From assembly GCA_934525625.1 (NCBI GenBank), contig CAKSZL010000002.1, forward strand, positions 124,001 to 188,000: a stretch of DNA of 64,000 nucleotides, given 5' to 3'. Shown in pieces: positions 1 to 8,339 of this stretch. The position numbers and the translations under genes are program-made. Below the pieces are notes generated by a model, which ran no database searches, had not been told where the DNA came from, and saw only the letters and a program-made list of their open reading frames with translations. Source of the DNA: an uncultured Burkholderiaceae bacterium. GTDB taxonomy: Bacteria > Pseudomonadota > Gammaproteobacteria > Burkholderiales > Burkholderiaceae_B. How positions within the stretch are numbered: the stretch's first letter is position 1; every line of letters begins with the position of its first letter.

Positions 1-1
1 G

Positions 2-778
2 CTGGACGGGCTGGCGCACAAACTGGGCTATGCGCCGACGGTGCTGCGGCAGGCGCATCAGTTGCTGCTGCGGCTGGACCCGAAACCCGGGCGCGCCTGG
101 AGCCGCGAAACCGTGCATTGGGTGGTGCCCGAGATTCTGGTGCGCCGCCAGGGCGGAGGCTGGCAGGCCTACCTGAATCCGACGGCCTTGCCGCGCTTGC
201 GCCTGAGCCAGCCGCAGGCGGTGGAGCCCGCTTCGGAGCCGCTGCTGGGCCAGTGGCGTCAGGCGCAAGGCTTGCTGCGCCAATTGCGTCAGCGCTACGA
301 GACGATGCTGAAGGTGGCGCGGCAAGTGGTGGCGTGCCAGCAGGGTTACCTTGATGAAGGGCCGCGCGCCATGCGCCCCTTGGTGCTGCGCGACGTCGCG
401 CAGGCGCTGGGCATGCATGAATCCACCGTCTCACGCGCCACGCGGCATAAATATGCGCAGACGCCCTGGGGCGTGCTGGAGATGCGTTACTTCTTTTCGC
501 CCGCGGTGGCGTTTGCCGCCTCGCCCGCCGCGTCGCCAGCCCAGCCGTCAAGCCGCTTGTCGAACACGCCGCAGCCGGTTTGCGCCACGGCCGTGCGTGC
601 GTTGATACGAGAATGGGTGGCCGGCGAATCCGCCGTTCGGCCTTTGTCCGATAGCTGTCTTGCCCAGCGCTTGGCGGCGGCCGGCATGCCGGTGGCGCGC
701 CGGACGGTCGCTAAATACCGCGAGGCGGAAGGCATACCCAACGCCTTTCGGCGCAGGGCCTGCGTCATTCCACAATAA
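2..778 (+). CDS. rpoN: RNA polymerase sigma-54 factor RpoN, C-terminal part (5' end outside window)
   Basis: Sigma-54 directs RNA polymerase to -24/-12 promoters that need an AAA+ activator. The frame is open from base 2, so about 258 C-terminal residues are present and the N-terminal activator-interacting and first core-binding parts lie outside. The core-binding/DNA-binding region is visible (LVLRDVAQALGMHESTVSRA, then a Y-A-Q-T-P-W-G segment) and the RpoN box reads ARRTVAKYRE near the C-terminus, which is diagnostic. Between the crosslinking region and the RpoN box there is an Ala/Pro/Ser-rich insertion (about 25 residues, nt 505-575) where many relatives have a shorter linker. The stop overlaps convergently by 14 bp with the next minus-strand gene. 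Confidence 0.95.
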   Translation: MDGLAHKLGYAPTVLRQAHQLLLRLDPKPGRAWSRETVHWVVPEILVRRQGGGWQAYLNPTALPRLRLSQPQAVEPASEPLLGQWRQAQGLLRQLRQRYETMLKVARQVVACQQGYLDEGPRAMRPLVLRDVAQALGMHESTVSRATRHKYAQTPWGVLEMRYFFSPAVAFAASPAASPAQPSSRLSNTPQPVCATAVRALIREWVAGESAVRPLSDSCLAQRLAAAGMPVARRTVAKYREAEGIPNAFRRRACVIPQ

Positions 779-1130
779 TCAGTTCTTCGACTTCGATTTC
801 GGGCGCACGCTTCAGGCCGGTGTCGACTTCGCCCCGGATCTCGACCACGGTGTTTTCATTCACCGGGGTTTGCGGAAAATCGTCTTCGTCTATCTCGACC
901 TTGATTTCGGCGGTGCCGTCGGAAAACACGTAATACTGCCTGCCCGTCTGGCGCAGCAGCTTGCCTTGCAGCCGCACGGGCTGGCCGTCTTGGGGTTTGT
1001 CCAGGATGTCCTGGACGGTAGGCCGTTCATCCAGCACCGACGGGCCGGTATAGCGGGCTTGCGACATGGCGGGCAGGCTGAACGCGATGGCGCAGGCAAG
1101 CGCAATGCCTGAAAACGTAGAGCGCGGCAT
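765..1130 (-). CDS. Secreted OB-fold (YgiW/YdeI-type) small protein
   Basis: A 121-residue predicted periplasmic protein of the bacterial OB-fold (BOF, YgiW/YdeI-like) family, members of which are stress-linked and bind small ligands; the exact role is unknown. An N-terminal hydrophobic signal peptide ends near A-M-S-Q-A. The body shows the family pattern T-V-Q-D-I-L...D-G-Q-P-V-R-L-Q-G, Y-V-F-S-D-G-T-A-E-I-K-V-E-I-D, V-E-I-R-G-E-V-D. I place the start at the ATG at 1130 because AAGGAG lies 7 nt upstream; a longer open frame from 1172 lacks this. It is convergent with rpoN and overlaps its last 14 bp. Confidence 0.8.
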   Translation of the reverse strand: MPRSTFSGIALACAIAFSLPAMSQARYTGPSVLDERPTVQDILDKPQDGQPVRLQGKLLRQTGRQYYVFSDGTAEIKVEIDEDDFPQTPVNENTVVEIRGEVDTGLKRAPEIEVEELIIVE

Positions 1131-1184
1131 GAGGGGGCTCCTTGAAATGCATGGATTGAAAGCGTACGGCATGGCGCTTGGGCG

Positions 1185-2744
1185 TCAAGCCGCCTTGAAG
1201 TGCCGCGGCCGGATTCCGCACAGCCAGAGTAGCGCAAAATACACCAGCCCGGATAGCGCCAGCACCAGGGCCAGTTGGCCCGCGCGGGCCAATTCCCCGG
1301 CGTAGCCGGCCTGGGCGGAAGTCCAGGCCACGTAGTGATTGGCGGCCAGCAGCACGCCGGCCAGCCCGAATTGGGCGGGGGCGATGGACAGGAAAAAGCG
1401 CCGCCAGCCCGGGCCGGGCTGATACAGCTTGCGCCGATACAGCAACAGCAGCAGCACGCCGGCGTTCAGCGTGGCGCCCAGCCCGATGGACAGCGCCAGG
1501 CCCGCATGCGCCAGCCAGGGCACGAACAAGGCGTTCATCAATTGCGTGGCCACTAGCACGACGATGGCCACGCGCACGGGCGTGCGGATGTCCTGGCGCG
1601 CATAAAAACCGGGCGCCAGAATCTTGACCGCCAGCAGGCCCAGCAGCCCGGCCGAGTACGCGGTGACGGCCAACCGGGTCTGGCCGACGTCGGCGGCCGA
1701 GAATGCGCCGTAGTTGAACAGCGTGGCCACCAGGCCTTCGGAGAGCAGCGCCATGCCCAGCGCAGCGGGCAGGCCCAGCAGCAGCACCAGCCGCAGGCCG
1801 CCGTCCAGCAACTGGTTGTAGCGCGAGAAATCCTGCTTGGCGTGAGCCGCCGACAGGCTGGGCAGCAGCACCGTGCCCAGGGCCACACCCAGCAACGCGG
1901 TGGGAAATTCCATCAGGCGGTCGGCGAAAGTCAGCCACGACACACTGCCGCTGGCCAGCCAGGTGGCGATGTTGGTGTTGATCAGCAGCGAGATCTGCGC
2001 CACCGAGACGCCCAATATGGCGGGCAGCATCTGGCGCAAAATACGCTGCACGATGGGGTCTTGCCAGGCGCGGCGCACTTGCGGGCGCAAACGGGGCACC
2101 AGGCCCATGCGCGCCAGCGCCGCCCATTGCACGGCCAACTGCGCGACCCCGCCCGCCATCACGCCCACGGCCAGCGCATGGATGGGCACTTCGAAGTAGG
2201 GCGTCAGGAACAGGCAGGCGCCTATCATGGCCAGGTTCAGCAGCACCGGCGTGAAGGCCGGCACGGCGAAGCGCCGCCAGGTGTTGAGCACGCCCGAGGC
2301 GAACGCCACCAGCGACATGCACAGAATGTAGGGGAACATCACCCGCGTCATCCACACCGCGGCTTCGAAGGCTGTGTGCTGGCCTTCGGCCACCCAGCCG
2401 CTGGCCATCAGGCTGACGACCCAGGGAGCGCCGACCACGCCCAGCACGGTGACGATCATCAAGGCGAAGGTAAGCAACTGCGCGACGTGATCCAGCAGCA
2501 CGCGCACGCCGTCCTCGTCGCGCTCGGTGCGCGCCTGGCCCAGAATGGGGACGAATGCCTGGGAAAATGCGCCTTCGGCAAACAGGCGGCGCAGCAGATT
2601 GGGGATGCGAAACGCGACCCAGAAGGCGTCGGTAAGAGGGCCGGCGCCAAAGGCGCCGGCTACCAGCACATCGCGCACCAGACCGGTGATGCGCGACAGC
2701 AGCGTGAAGCCGCTGACGGTGGCGGCTGAACGCAGCAGTCCCAT
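1185..2744 (-). CDS. murJ: Lipid II flippase MurJ (MviN)
   Basis: MurJ flips the peptidoglycan precursor lipid II across the inner membrane. The 519-residue length is normal for the family and the protein is strongly hydrophobic with about 14 predicted membrane segments. The N-terminus S-R-I-T-G-L-V-R-D and the following D-A-F-W-V-A-F-R-I-P-N-L-L-R-R-L-F-A-E-G-A-F-S run is the family signature, including the conserved arginines of the central cavity. It is the last gene but one of a minus-strand envelope block and starts 24 nt downstream of the dehydrogenase gene, so co-transcription with it is plausible. Confidence 0.96.
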   Translation of the reverse strand: MGLLRSAATVSGFTLLSRITGLVRDVLVAGAFGAGPLTDAFWVAFRIPNLLRRLFAEGAFSQAFVPILGQARTERDEDGVRVLLDHVAQLLTFALMIVTVLGVVGAPWVVSLMASGWVAEGQHTAFEAAVWMTRVMFPYILCMSLVAFASGVLNTWRRFAVPAFTPVLLNLAMIGACLFLTPYFEVPIHALAVGVMAGGVAQLAVQWAALARMGLVPRLRPQVRRAWQDPIVQRILRQMLPAILGVSVAQISLLINTNIATWLASGSVSWLTFADRLMEFPTALLGVALGTVLLPSLSAAHAKQDFSRYNQLLDGGLRLVLLLGLPAALGMALLSEGLVATLFNYGAFSAADVGQTRLAVTAYSAGLLGLLAVKILAPGFYARQDIRTPVRVAIVVLVATQLMNALFVPWLAHAGLALSIGLGATLNAGVLLLLLYRRKLYQPGPGWRRFFLSIAPAQFGLAGVLLAANHYVAWTSAQAGYAGELARAGQLALVLALSGLVYFALLWLCGIRPRHFKAA

Positions 2745-2768
2745 TTTTATGGCTGGAAAAAGGGCTGC

Positions 2769-3527
<759 letters not shown>

Positions 3528-3597
3528 GGTTTGCCTCGTGAAAAGGGCGGGCGCCAAGCCCGCTTGATATCGAATGGGAGACGGACTGTTATTGGAG

Positions 3598-4251
3598 TCA
3601 GGCCAGGGCCTGGCTGATGCGCTGGCGGATTTCGTCCAGCGACCCTACGCCGGAAACCTGGCGGAAGGCCGGCGCCTTGGTGTCGCCGCTCTGGGCCCAG
3701 CTAGAGTAGTAGTCGACCAGCGGGCGGGTCTGCTGCTGATAGACCGTCAGGCGATGGCGCACGGTTTCTTCGCGGTCGTCGTCGCGCTGCACCAGCGGTT
3801 CGCCGGTGACGTCGTCGACGTCGGGGGCCTTGGGCGGGTTGAAGGTGACGTGATAGCTGCGCCCGCTGGCCGGATGGACGCGGCGGCCGCTCATGCGTTC
3901 GATGATGTTTTCGTCGGGCACGACGATTTCAACGACGAAATCCAGGCGCACGTCGGCTTGCTTGAGCGCGTCGGCTTGCGGAATGGTGCGGGGAAAGCCG
4001 TCGAACAGATAGCCCTTGCTGCAATCGGGCTGCTGCAGGCGGTCTTGCACCAGGCCGATGATGATGTCGTCGGAGACCAGGCCGCCGGAATCCATGACTT
4101 TCTTTGCTTCGATGCCCAGCGGCGTTTGCGCCTTGACGGCGGCCCGGAGCATGTCGCCCGTGGAGATTTGGGGAATGCCGTAGGCTTCAGTGATGAAAGC
4201 GGCTTGAGTGCCTTTGCCGGCACCGGGCGGACCGAGCAGAATCAGTCGCAT
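3598..4251 (-). CDS. adk: Adenylate kinase
   Basis: Catalyses ATP + AMP = 2 ADP in the cytoplasm. The 217-residue protein begins [17 protein letters not shown] with the P-loop GPPGAGKGT, has the AMP-binding I-S-T-G-D-M-L-R-A segment, and the DGFPRT motif around residue 85. A long-form LID domain (residues about 123-160) is present but has no zinc-binding Cys quartet ([12 protein letters not shown]), typical of Gram-negative long-type enzymes. It follows kdsB on the same strand after a 70-nt gap. Confidence 0.98.
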   Translation of the reverse strand: MRLILLGPPGAGKGTQAAFITEAYGIPQISTGDMLRAAVKAQTPLGIEAKKVMDSGGLVSDDIIIGLVQDRLQQPDCSKGYLFDGFPRTIPQADALKQADVRLDFVVEIVVPDENIIERMSGRRVHPASGRSYHVTFNPPKAPDVDDVTGEPLVQRDDDREETVRHRLTVYQQQTRPLVDYYSSWAQSGDTKAPAFRQVSGVGSLDEIRQRISQALA

Positions 4252-4321
4252 GGAATCCCTCCAGGATATTATTTCAAAGTTGTCGAATTATGCCGCAATG
4301 CAGCAAATTGTGCATGGGCGT

Positions 4322-5089
4322 TTATACCACCTTGCCGGAGAACATGCCGCGCACGCGCGCCAGGTCGGCTTCGGTATCCACGCCGCCGTGCGGCAGCGCG
4401 GGCATCTTGGCCACGGCGATGGCGTAGCCGTTTTCCAGCGCGCGCAGTTGCTCCAGCGATTCGTAGCGTTCCAGTTCGCCGGTTTGCAGCCGCACGAACT
4501 CGCGCAGGAAGCTGGCGCGGTAGGCATACAGGCCAATGTGGTGCAGCGCCGGCAGGCCGGGGGCCAGCACGCGCTCGCCGCCGGCCAGCGCATCGCGCGC
4601 CCAGGGCATGGGGGCGCGCGAAAAATACAGTGCCCGCCCGCGCAGGTCGCACACGACCTTGACGGCATTCGGGTTGAATAGCGTGTCGGCGTCGCGCACG
4701 GGTGCGGCGCAGGTGGCGATGGAAGCCTCGGGCGTCTCGCCCAGCAGTTCCGCCACGGCGTCTATCATGGCCGGGTCTATCAGCGGCTCGTCGCCCTGCA
4801 CGTTGACCACCAGCGCGTCGTCGGGCAATGCCAGCATCTGCACCACCTGGGCCAGCCGGTCGGTGCCGGTGGGGTGGTCGGCGCGCGTCATCAGCACTTC
4901 ATGGCCATGGGCCTGCACGGCTTGCACGATACGCTCGTCGTCGGTGGCGACGACCACGCGCGTCGCGCGCGACAGGCGGGCCTGGTTGGCCGTGCGCACC
5001 ACCATGGGCAGGCCGCCTATGTCCAGCAGCGGCTTGTCGGGCAGGCGCGACGAAGCCGCCCGCGCGGGAATCACGACGAGAAAGCTCAT
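4322..5089 (-). CDS. kdsB: CMP-KDO synthetase (3-deoxy-manno-octulosonate cytidylyltransferase)
   Basis: Activates KDO with CTP for the lipopolysaccharide inner core. The 255-residue protein carries the cytidylyltransferase N-terminal motif I-P-A-R-x-x-S-S-R-L-P-x-K-P-L, the [12 protein letters not shown] segment and [10 protein letters not shown] at residues about 96-105, all diagnostic of KdsB. Its ATG overlaps the TGA of the Trm112-like gene (ATGA), so the two are translationally coupled. Confidence 0.97.
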   Translation of the reverse strand: MSFLVVIPARAASSRLPDKPLLDIGGLPMVVRTANQARLSRATRVVVATDDERIVQAVQAHGHEVLMTRADHPTGTDRLAQVVQMLALPDDALVVNVQGDEPLIDPAMIDAVAELLGETPEASIATCAAPVRDADTLFNPNAVKVVCDLRGRALYFSRAPMPWARDALAGGERVLAPGLPALHHIGLYAYRASFLREFVRLQTGELERYESLEQLRALENGYAIAVAKMPALPHGGVDTEADLARVRGMFSGKVV

Positions 5090-5274
5090 GGCTGGGCGTC
5101 CTGCGCGGGCGCCTGCAGCGTGCGCGCTTCGTCCACCAGCATGACGGGCACGCCGTCGCGCACGGGAAACGCCAGCTTGTCGGCTTGGCAGATCAGTTCA
5201 TGTTTCGCACGGTCGTGCTTGAGAGGGCCTTTGCACAAAGGGCAGACCAGAATATCGAGAAGTTGCGTGTCCAC
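5086..5274 (-). CDS. Trm112-like zinc-ribbon-related protein (YcaR family)
   Basis: A 62-residue Trm112-family protein. It has the family core [14 protein letters not shown] followed by L-I-C...[13 protein letters not shown]. The eukaryotic homologue is a methyltransferase partner; the bacterial role is not established, but the gene is commonly found next to lpxK and kdsB, as here. The longest open frame would start with TTG at 5301; I choose the GTG at 5274 because GGAG lies 5 nt before it and the resulting protein matches the usual length of about 60 residues. It overlaps kdsB by 4 nt. Confidence 0.85.
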   Translation of the reverse strand: MDTQLLDILVCPLCKGPLKHDRAKHELICQADKLAFPVRDGVPVMLVDEARTLQAPAQDAQP

Positions 5275-5322
5275 GCGGGCTCCGGCTGTCGATTCAGTCA
5301 AACGTCAAGTGTAATGCCTGCG

Positions 5323-5542
5323 CGCCGCCCCAAGGCAAAAATGCCCCCCTGGGGGGCAGCAAGCCTGAAGGCGTAGCGTGGGGGTTTTTTTTGCCGCCGG
5401 GCCGCCCCAAGGCAAAAATGCCCCCGTGGGGGATGAGCCTGGACATGGAACAGTCCCTGCGGGTGTTGCATGCCTGGCGAATCCGAGCGGCATGCAGGCC
5501 GCGAGGTGGACTGCAAGCCGCAGGCGCGGCGTGAGGGCTTTT
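5323..5542. repeat. Family A intergenic repeats: one simple copy plus one composite copy
   Basis: The 245-nt gap between lpxK and the Trm112 gene is filled by two head-to-tail units. Unit 1 (5323-5392) reads CCGCCCCAAGGCAAAAATGC, a G/C-rich palindrome (CCCCCC-TGGGGGG), GCAAGCCTGAAGGCGTAGCG and a T-tract. Unit 2 (5393-5542) starts the same way but after GTGGGGGATGA carries an extra segment of about 100 nt before resuming at GCAAGCCGCAGGCGCGGCG. The composite unit is repeated nearly exactly at 29943-30106. The strong hairpin plus T-tracts on both sides suggests a bidirectional terminator; that function is inferred. Confidence 0.85.
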
Positions 5543-5546
5543 CCCA

Positions 5547-6704
5547 CTATGAGGCCGCTCGGCGCAGCGCGCGCGAAATCTCCCGCGCCCAGTCGGGGTC
5601 CGAAAAGACGGGGCGCACCTGCACCGACCACAGGCGCGGGTCCCGGCAGCCGGGCAGCTTGACCGCGTCTTTTTCGGTGACGAGGACGGCGTCGGCCCGC
5701 AGGCCTTGCAGCGCGGCGGCGTCCAGGGCCCGATGGTCGGGCAGGGCGCGCGTCTGCGCCAGCGTCAGGCCGTGCAGGGCGAGCATCTTGAAAAAGCGTT
5801 CGGGCTGGCCGATGGCGGCCACGGCGGCGAGCGGCTTGCCCGCGTGGGCGTCGCGCCAGGCCTGCCATGTCACGGTCTGGCCGTCGGCCAGGCGGGTCAG
5901 GCTGACCGGTGCCAGGCGCATGACGACCTGGCGCGGTGCCGCGGCATTTGCCGCGTGTGCCGTGTTGGCGGCATCCGGGGCGTCCGCGCCGGCCGCCGGT
6001 CGAGCTTGCCGGCCGGTAAGGCCGTCCGGCGCCGCGTGTATGGTGGCGGCCGGCGAAACCGGCGGCGCTTCATTCTGCGCTGTTAAATTGGTGATGAGGG
6101 TATGCGCGTCGCGCAGCCGGCTGGCCGGCTCGCGCAAGGGGCCGGCGGGCAGCAGCCTGCCGTTGCCCAGGCCGCGCGCGTCCTGCACGATGACGGTAAG
6201 GTCGCGCGGCAAGGCCAGGTGCTGCAGGCCGTCGTCGGCGATGACGACGTCGGTGCCGGGGTATTCGCGCAGCAGCGCTTGCAGCGCCAGCACGCGTTTG
6301 GGGTGTACGGCGATGGGGCAGCCGGTGGCCTGGGCGATCAGCGCGGGCTCGTCGCCGAAGCGGGCGGCTGGCGCCGTGCCTTGCCCCACCTGCGCCTCGG
6401 GGCCTATCTCTACGCCATAGCCCCGGCTGACGATGCCGGGGCGCCAGCCCTGGGCGCGCAGTTCCTGGGCCAGCGCGATGACGGTAGGCGTCTTGCCGGT
6501 GCCGCCCACCACGATGTTGCCGACCACGACGATGGGCGGGCGGGCGAAGGAAATCGTGTTCGCACGGCATTCGTAACGCCGGCGGCGCAGGCGGACTACC
6601 GCGCCGTACAGCCACGAGAGCGGCAGCAGCAGCGTGCTGACCAGGCCTTTGCGCTGCCAGATGGCCAGAATGCGGTGCTGCCAGGCGGCGTCCGGCTGGC
6701 TCAT
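5547..6704 (-). CDS. lpxK: Tetraacyldisaccharide 4'-kinase LpxK
   Basis: Phosphorylates the 4' position of the lipid A disaccharide at the inner membrane. The 385-residue protein has an N-terminal membrane-associated helix (about residues 20-38), the P-loop G-N-I-V-V-G-G-T-G-K-T-P, and the family motifs S-R-G-Y-G, D-D-G-L-Q-H and T-E-K-D-A-V-K. It is longer than the usual 330-350 residues because of an Ala/Pro/Asn-rich insertion (about residues 213-262, nt 5920-6065) preceding the L-T-R-L-A-D segment. Its ATG overlaps the exbD stop by 4 nt, so exbB-exbD-lpxK is one coupled unit. Confidence 0.96.
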   Translation of the reverse strand: MSQPDAAWQHRILAIWQRKGLVSTLLLPLSWLYGAVVRLRRRRYECRANTISFARPPIVVVGNIVVGGTGKTPTVIALAQELRAQGWRPGIVSRGYGVEIGPEAQVGQGTAPAARFGDEPALIAQATGCPIAVHPKRVLALQALLREYPGTDVVIADDGLQHLALPRDLTVIVQDARGLGNGRLLPAGPLREPASRLRDAHTLITNLTAQNEAPPVSPAATIHAAPDGLTGRQARPAAGADAPDAANTAHAANAAAPRQVVMRLAPVSLTRLADGQTVTWQAWRDAHAGKPLAAVAAIGQPERFFKMLALHGLTLAQTRALPDHRALDAAALQGLRADAVLVTEKDAVKLPGCRDPRLWSVQVRPVFSDPDWAREISRALRRAAS

Positions 6705-7108
6705 GGCGCAGCGGTGGCGGCGAAGCTGACGTGCGCGATGCCGGCTTCGCGCGCGGCTTCCAGCGCCCGCATCACGGCTTGGTGCGTGCTGTCGGCGTCG
6801 GCCAGGATGACCAGGGCCTGTTCGGGATGGCTGCGCGCCTGCTGCAGCGTTTGCGCCAGCGTGGCGGCGTCGGGGGCGTCCACCAGTTGTTCGCCCAGCG
6901 CATACAGGCCGTCGCGGCTGACGGCCAGGCGCAGCGCGTCCGGCGTCGAGGCTTGGGCGTCGGCCCGAGGCAATTCCACCTGCAGGGCTTGCAAGCGGGT
7001 GAACGACGTGGTGGCCGCCAGAAAGATCAGAATCACCAGCAGGACGTCGATCAGGGGGATCAGGTTGACGTCCAGGGCCTCGGCCTCGCGGTGGCGCCGG
7101 AATCTCAT
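6701..7108 (-). CDS. exbD: Biopolymer transport protein ExbD/TolR family
   Basis: Proton-motive-force coupling subunit that works with ExbB. 135 residues: a short basic N-terminus, one membrane helix bearing the essential Asp (L-I-P-L-I-D-V-L-L-V-I-L-I-F-L), and a periplasmic domain. It overlaps exbB upstream and lpxK downstream by 4 nt each. No tonB or tol-pal genes are adjacent, so whether it serves TonB, Tol or a lipid-related process cannot be decided; linkage to lpxK is a common arrangement in Burkholderiales. Confidence 0.93.
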   Translation of the reverse strand: MRFRRHREAEALDVNLIPLIDVLLVILIFLAATTSFTRLQALQVELPRADAQASTPDALRLAVSRDGLYALGEQLVDAPDAATLAQTLQQARSHPEQALVILADADSTHQAVMRALEAAREAGIAHVSFAATAAP

Positions 7109-7734
7109 GCGTCGGCGGCCAGGCTGTCGTCGCCGGCGCGCCCGTTCAGGATGCGGTCCAGCGTGGTGGCCTGGCGTTCCATCTGGTGGGTGAAATAATC
7201 CACCCGGGTACGGAAATACCGGTGCATGATCAGCGCGGGTATCGCCAGCAGAATGCCGAAGCCGGTGTTGTACAGCGCAATGGCGATGCCGCGCGCCAGT
7301 TGGGAAGGGTCGCCGCCGTCTGGCGTGTACGAGGCGAAAATCTCTATCATGCCGACCACGGTGCCGAACAGGCCCATCAGCGGCGCCACCACGGCGATGG
7401 TGGCCAGGCCCGGCAGGTAGCGGTCAAGCTGCCAGGCGGCGTCCTTGCCCACTTCCTCGATGGCGGTTTGCCGGTAGGCGTCGCTCTGGCCGCGCACGGC
7501 CACGACTTCGGCCAGCACGCGCCCCAGCGGCGAGTTTTTGGCCAGGCGCTCCAGGTTGGCGGGCAAGTCGTGGCGGCGGCGCACCAGGGCGATCACCTCG
7601 TCCAGTTGGCCGGCGGGCAGCACGCGGCGCTGGCGCAGCGACAGCAGCCTTTCGATGATGATGGCCAGGCCGAATACGGAAGTGACGAGCAGCAGCCAAA
7701 TAGGCCAGCCCGCCTCATGTATGATCTGCAGCAC
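7105..7734 (-). CDS. exbB: Biopolymer transport protein ExbB/TolQ/MotA family
   Basis: Proton-channel scaffold of the ExbB-ExbD motor in the inner membrane. 209 residues with three membrane segments (about 12-30, 108-135, 150-172), the G-L-A-T-I-A-V-V-A-P-L-M-G-L-F-G-T-V-x-G-M motif and a basic C-terminus. The start is a GTG at 7734 preceded by AAGGAG. It is the first gene of the exbB-exbD-lpxK unit; upstream lies a 605-nt intergenic region holding a repeat array and the xseA leader. Confidence 0.93.
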   Translation of the reverse strand: MLQIIHEAGWPIWLLLVTSVFGLAIIIERLLSLRQRRVLPAGQLDEVIALVRRRHDLPANLERLAKNSPLGRVLAEVVAVRGQSDAYRQTAIEEVGKDAAWQLDRYLPGLATIAVVAPLMGLFGTVVGMIEIFASYTPDGGDPSQLARGIAIALYNTGFGILLAIPALIMHRYFRTRVDYFTHQMERQATTLDRILNGRAGDDSLAADA

Positions 7735-7761
7735 GTAGAGGGTCTCCTTTGCGGACGATTT

Positions 7762-8005
7762 TATTCCATTCCCATATCGAACGATGACTTTGTCGGCTTC
7801 GCTTGCCGTACCACATGTACTGTCTGCGCTTCGCCTTCGCGTACTCGTTCGATATGGGAATGGAATAGGGCAGATCGAACGATGACTTTGTTGGCTTCGC
7901 TTGCCGTACAGCTTGTACTGTCCGCGCTTCGCCTTCGCGTACTCGTTCGATATGGGAATGGAATAGGGTCATATCGGACGATGATTTCGTCGGTTTTGCT
8001 TACAA
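7762..8005. repeat. Family B structured repeat, tandem array of two full units and one truncated unit
   Basis: Units begin with CGAACGATGAC at 7778, 7876 and (as CGGACGATGA) 7975, giving a period of 98-99 bp. In unit 1 the outer arms 7762-7784 and 7845-7867 are perfect 23-bp inverted repeats. Between them lie the core TTGCCGTACCACATGTACTG, in which GTAC...GTAC forms a small inner stem, and a GCGCTTCGCCTTCGCG segment. Unit 2 repeats the right arm exactly and replaces the loop with CAGCTT, leaving GTAC/GTAC intact. Unit 3 breaks off after the left half. A further copy is at 38606-38712, and family C at 11820-12012 shares the core. Confidence 0.88.
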
Positions 8006-8115
8006 GCCGCCGCAAAAGCCGATGATAAGGGCTTGTCGGCGTCCGGTTGGCTCGACAGGCTTGTTTCCCTTGGCTTGCGCAGGCATGAAGCGCATGTGCA
8101 AATGCTTTCCGCCGG

Positions 8116-8150
8116 GTATCCACAAAATCTGTGGATAATTCTGTGCACAA
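8116..8150. promoter_or_regulatory. Cluster of three DnaA-box-like 9-mers
   Basis: Within 35 nt are GTATCCACA at 8116-8124 (one mismatch to TTATCCACA), TGTGGATAA at 8130-8138 (a perfect TTATCCACA on the minus strand) and TGTGCACAA at 8142-8150 (TTGTGCACA on the minus strand, one mismatch to TTATNCACA). An AT-rich stretch unusual for this genome follows (about 8195-8290). The cluster lies 190-225 nt before xseA in the exbB-xseA divergent region. The neighbouring genes are not those of a typical oriC, so DnaA-dependent regulation or DnaA titration is more likely than the chromosomal origin. Confidence 0.55.
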
Positions 8151-8223
8151 GCTTGCCGGATGTCATGAATACACGGCTCCGGCGGTTCATTGGTCAATTT
8201 TTCTACAGTTGCGTAGTTATTTA

Positions 8224-8252
8224 AATATTGTTTATTTTCAAATAGTTATAAT
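8224..8252 (+). promoter_or_regulatory. Possible xseA promoter (-10 TATAAT)
   Basis: A perfect TATAAT stands at 8247-8252 in the AT-rich stretch 88 nt before the xseA start. No good -35 hexamer is found at the usual spacing (AATATT/ATATTG at 8224-8230), so the call rests on the -10 and the AT-rich context. Confidence 0.35.
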
Positions 8253-8339
8253 GAATTTGTCAGGTTGTTTATCAATAAAGCAAGCGTTTTGGCCGATATT
8301 TCAAGGCTTTGACAACTTCATTTCAGGTGTGGACAGAGC

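Noticed and set aside
3574..4662. A 362-codon plus-strand frame opposite adk and kdsB
   Set aside because: Shadow of adk and kdsB; no domain and it spans their boundary.
7762..8005. Considered as a CRISPR array
   Set aside because: Units are about 98 bp and nearly fully repeated with internal palindromes. There are no short repeats with unique spacers and no cas genes.
8116..8290. Considered as the chromosomal oriC
   Set aside because: Three DnaA boxes and AT-richness are suggestive, but dnaA, dnaN, gidA and parAB are not nearby. Reported as a DnaA-box cluster only.
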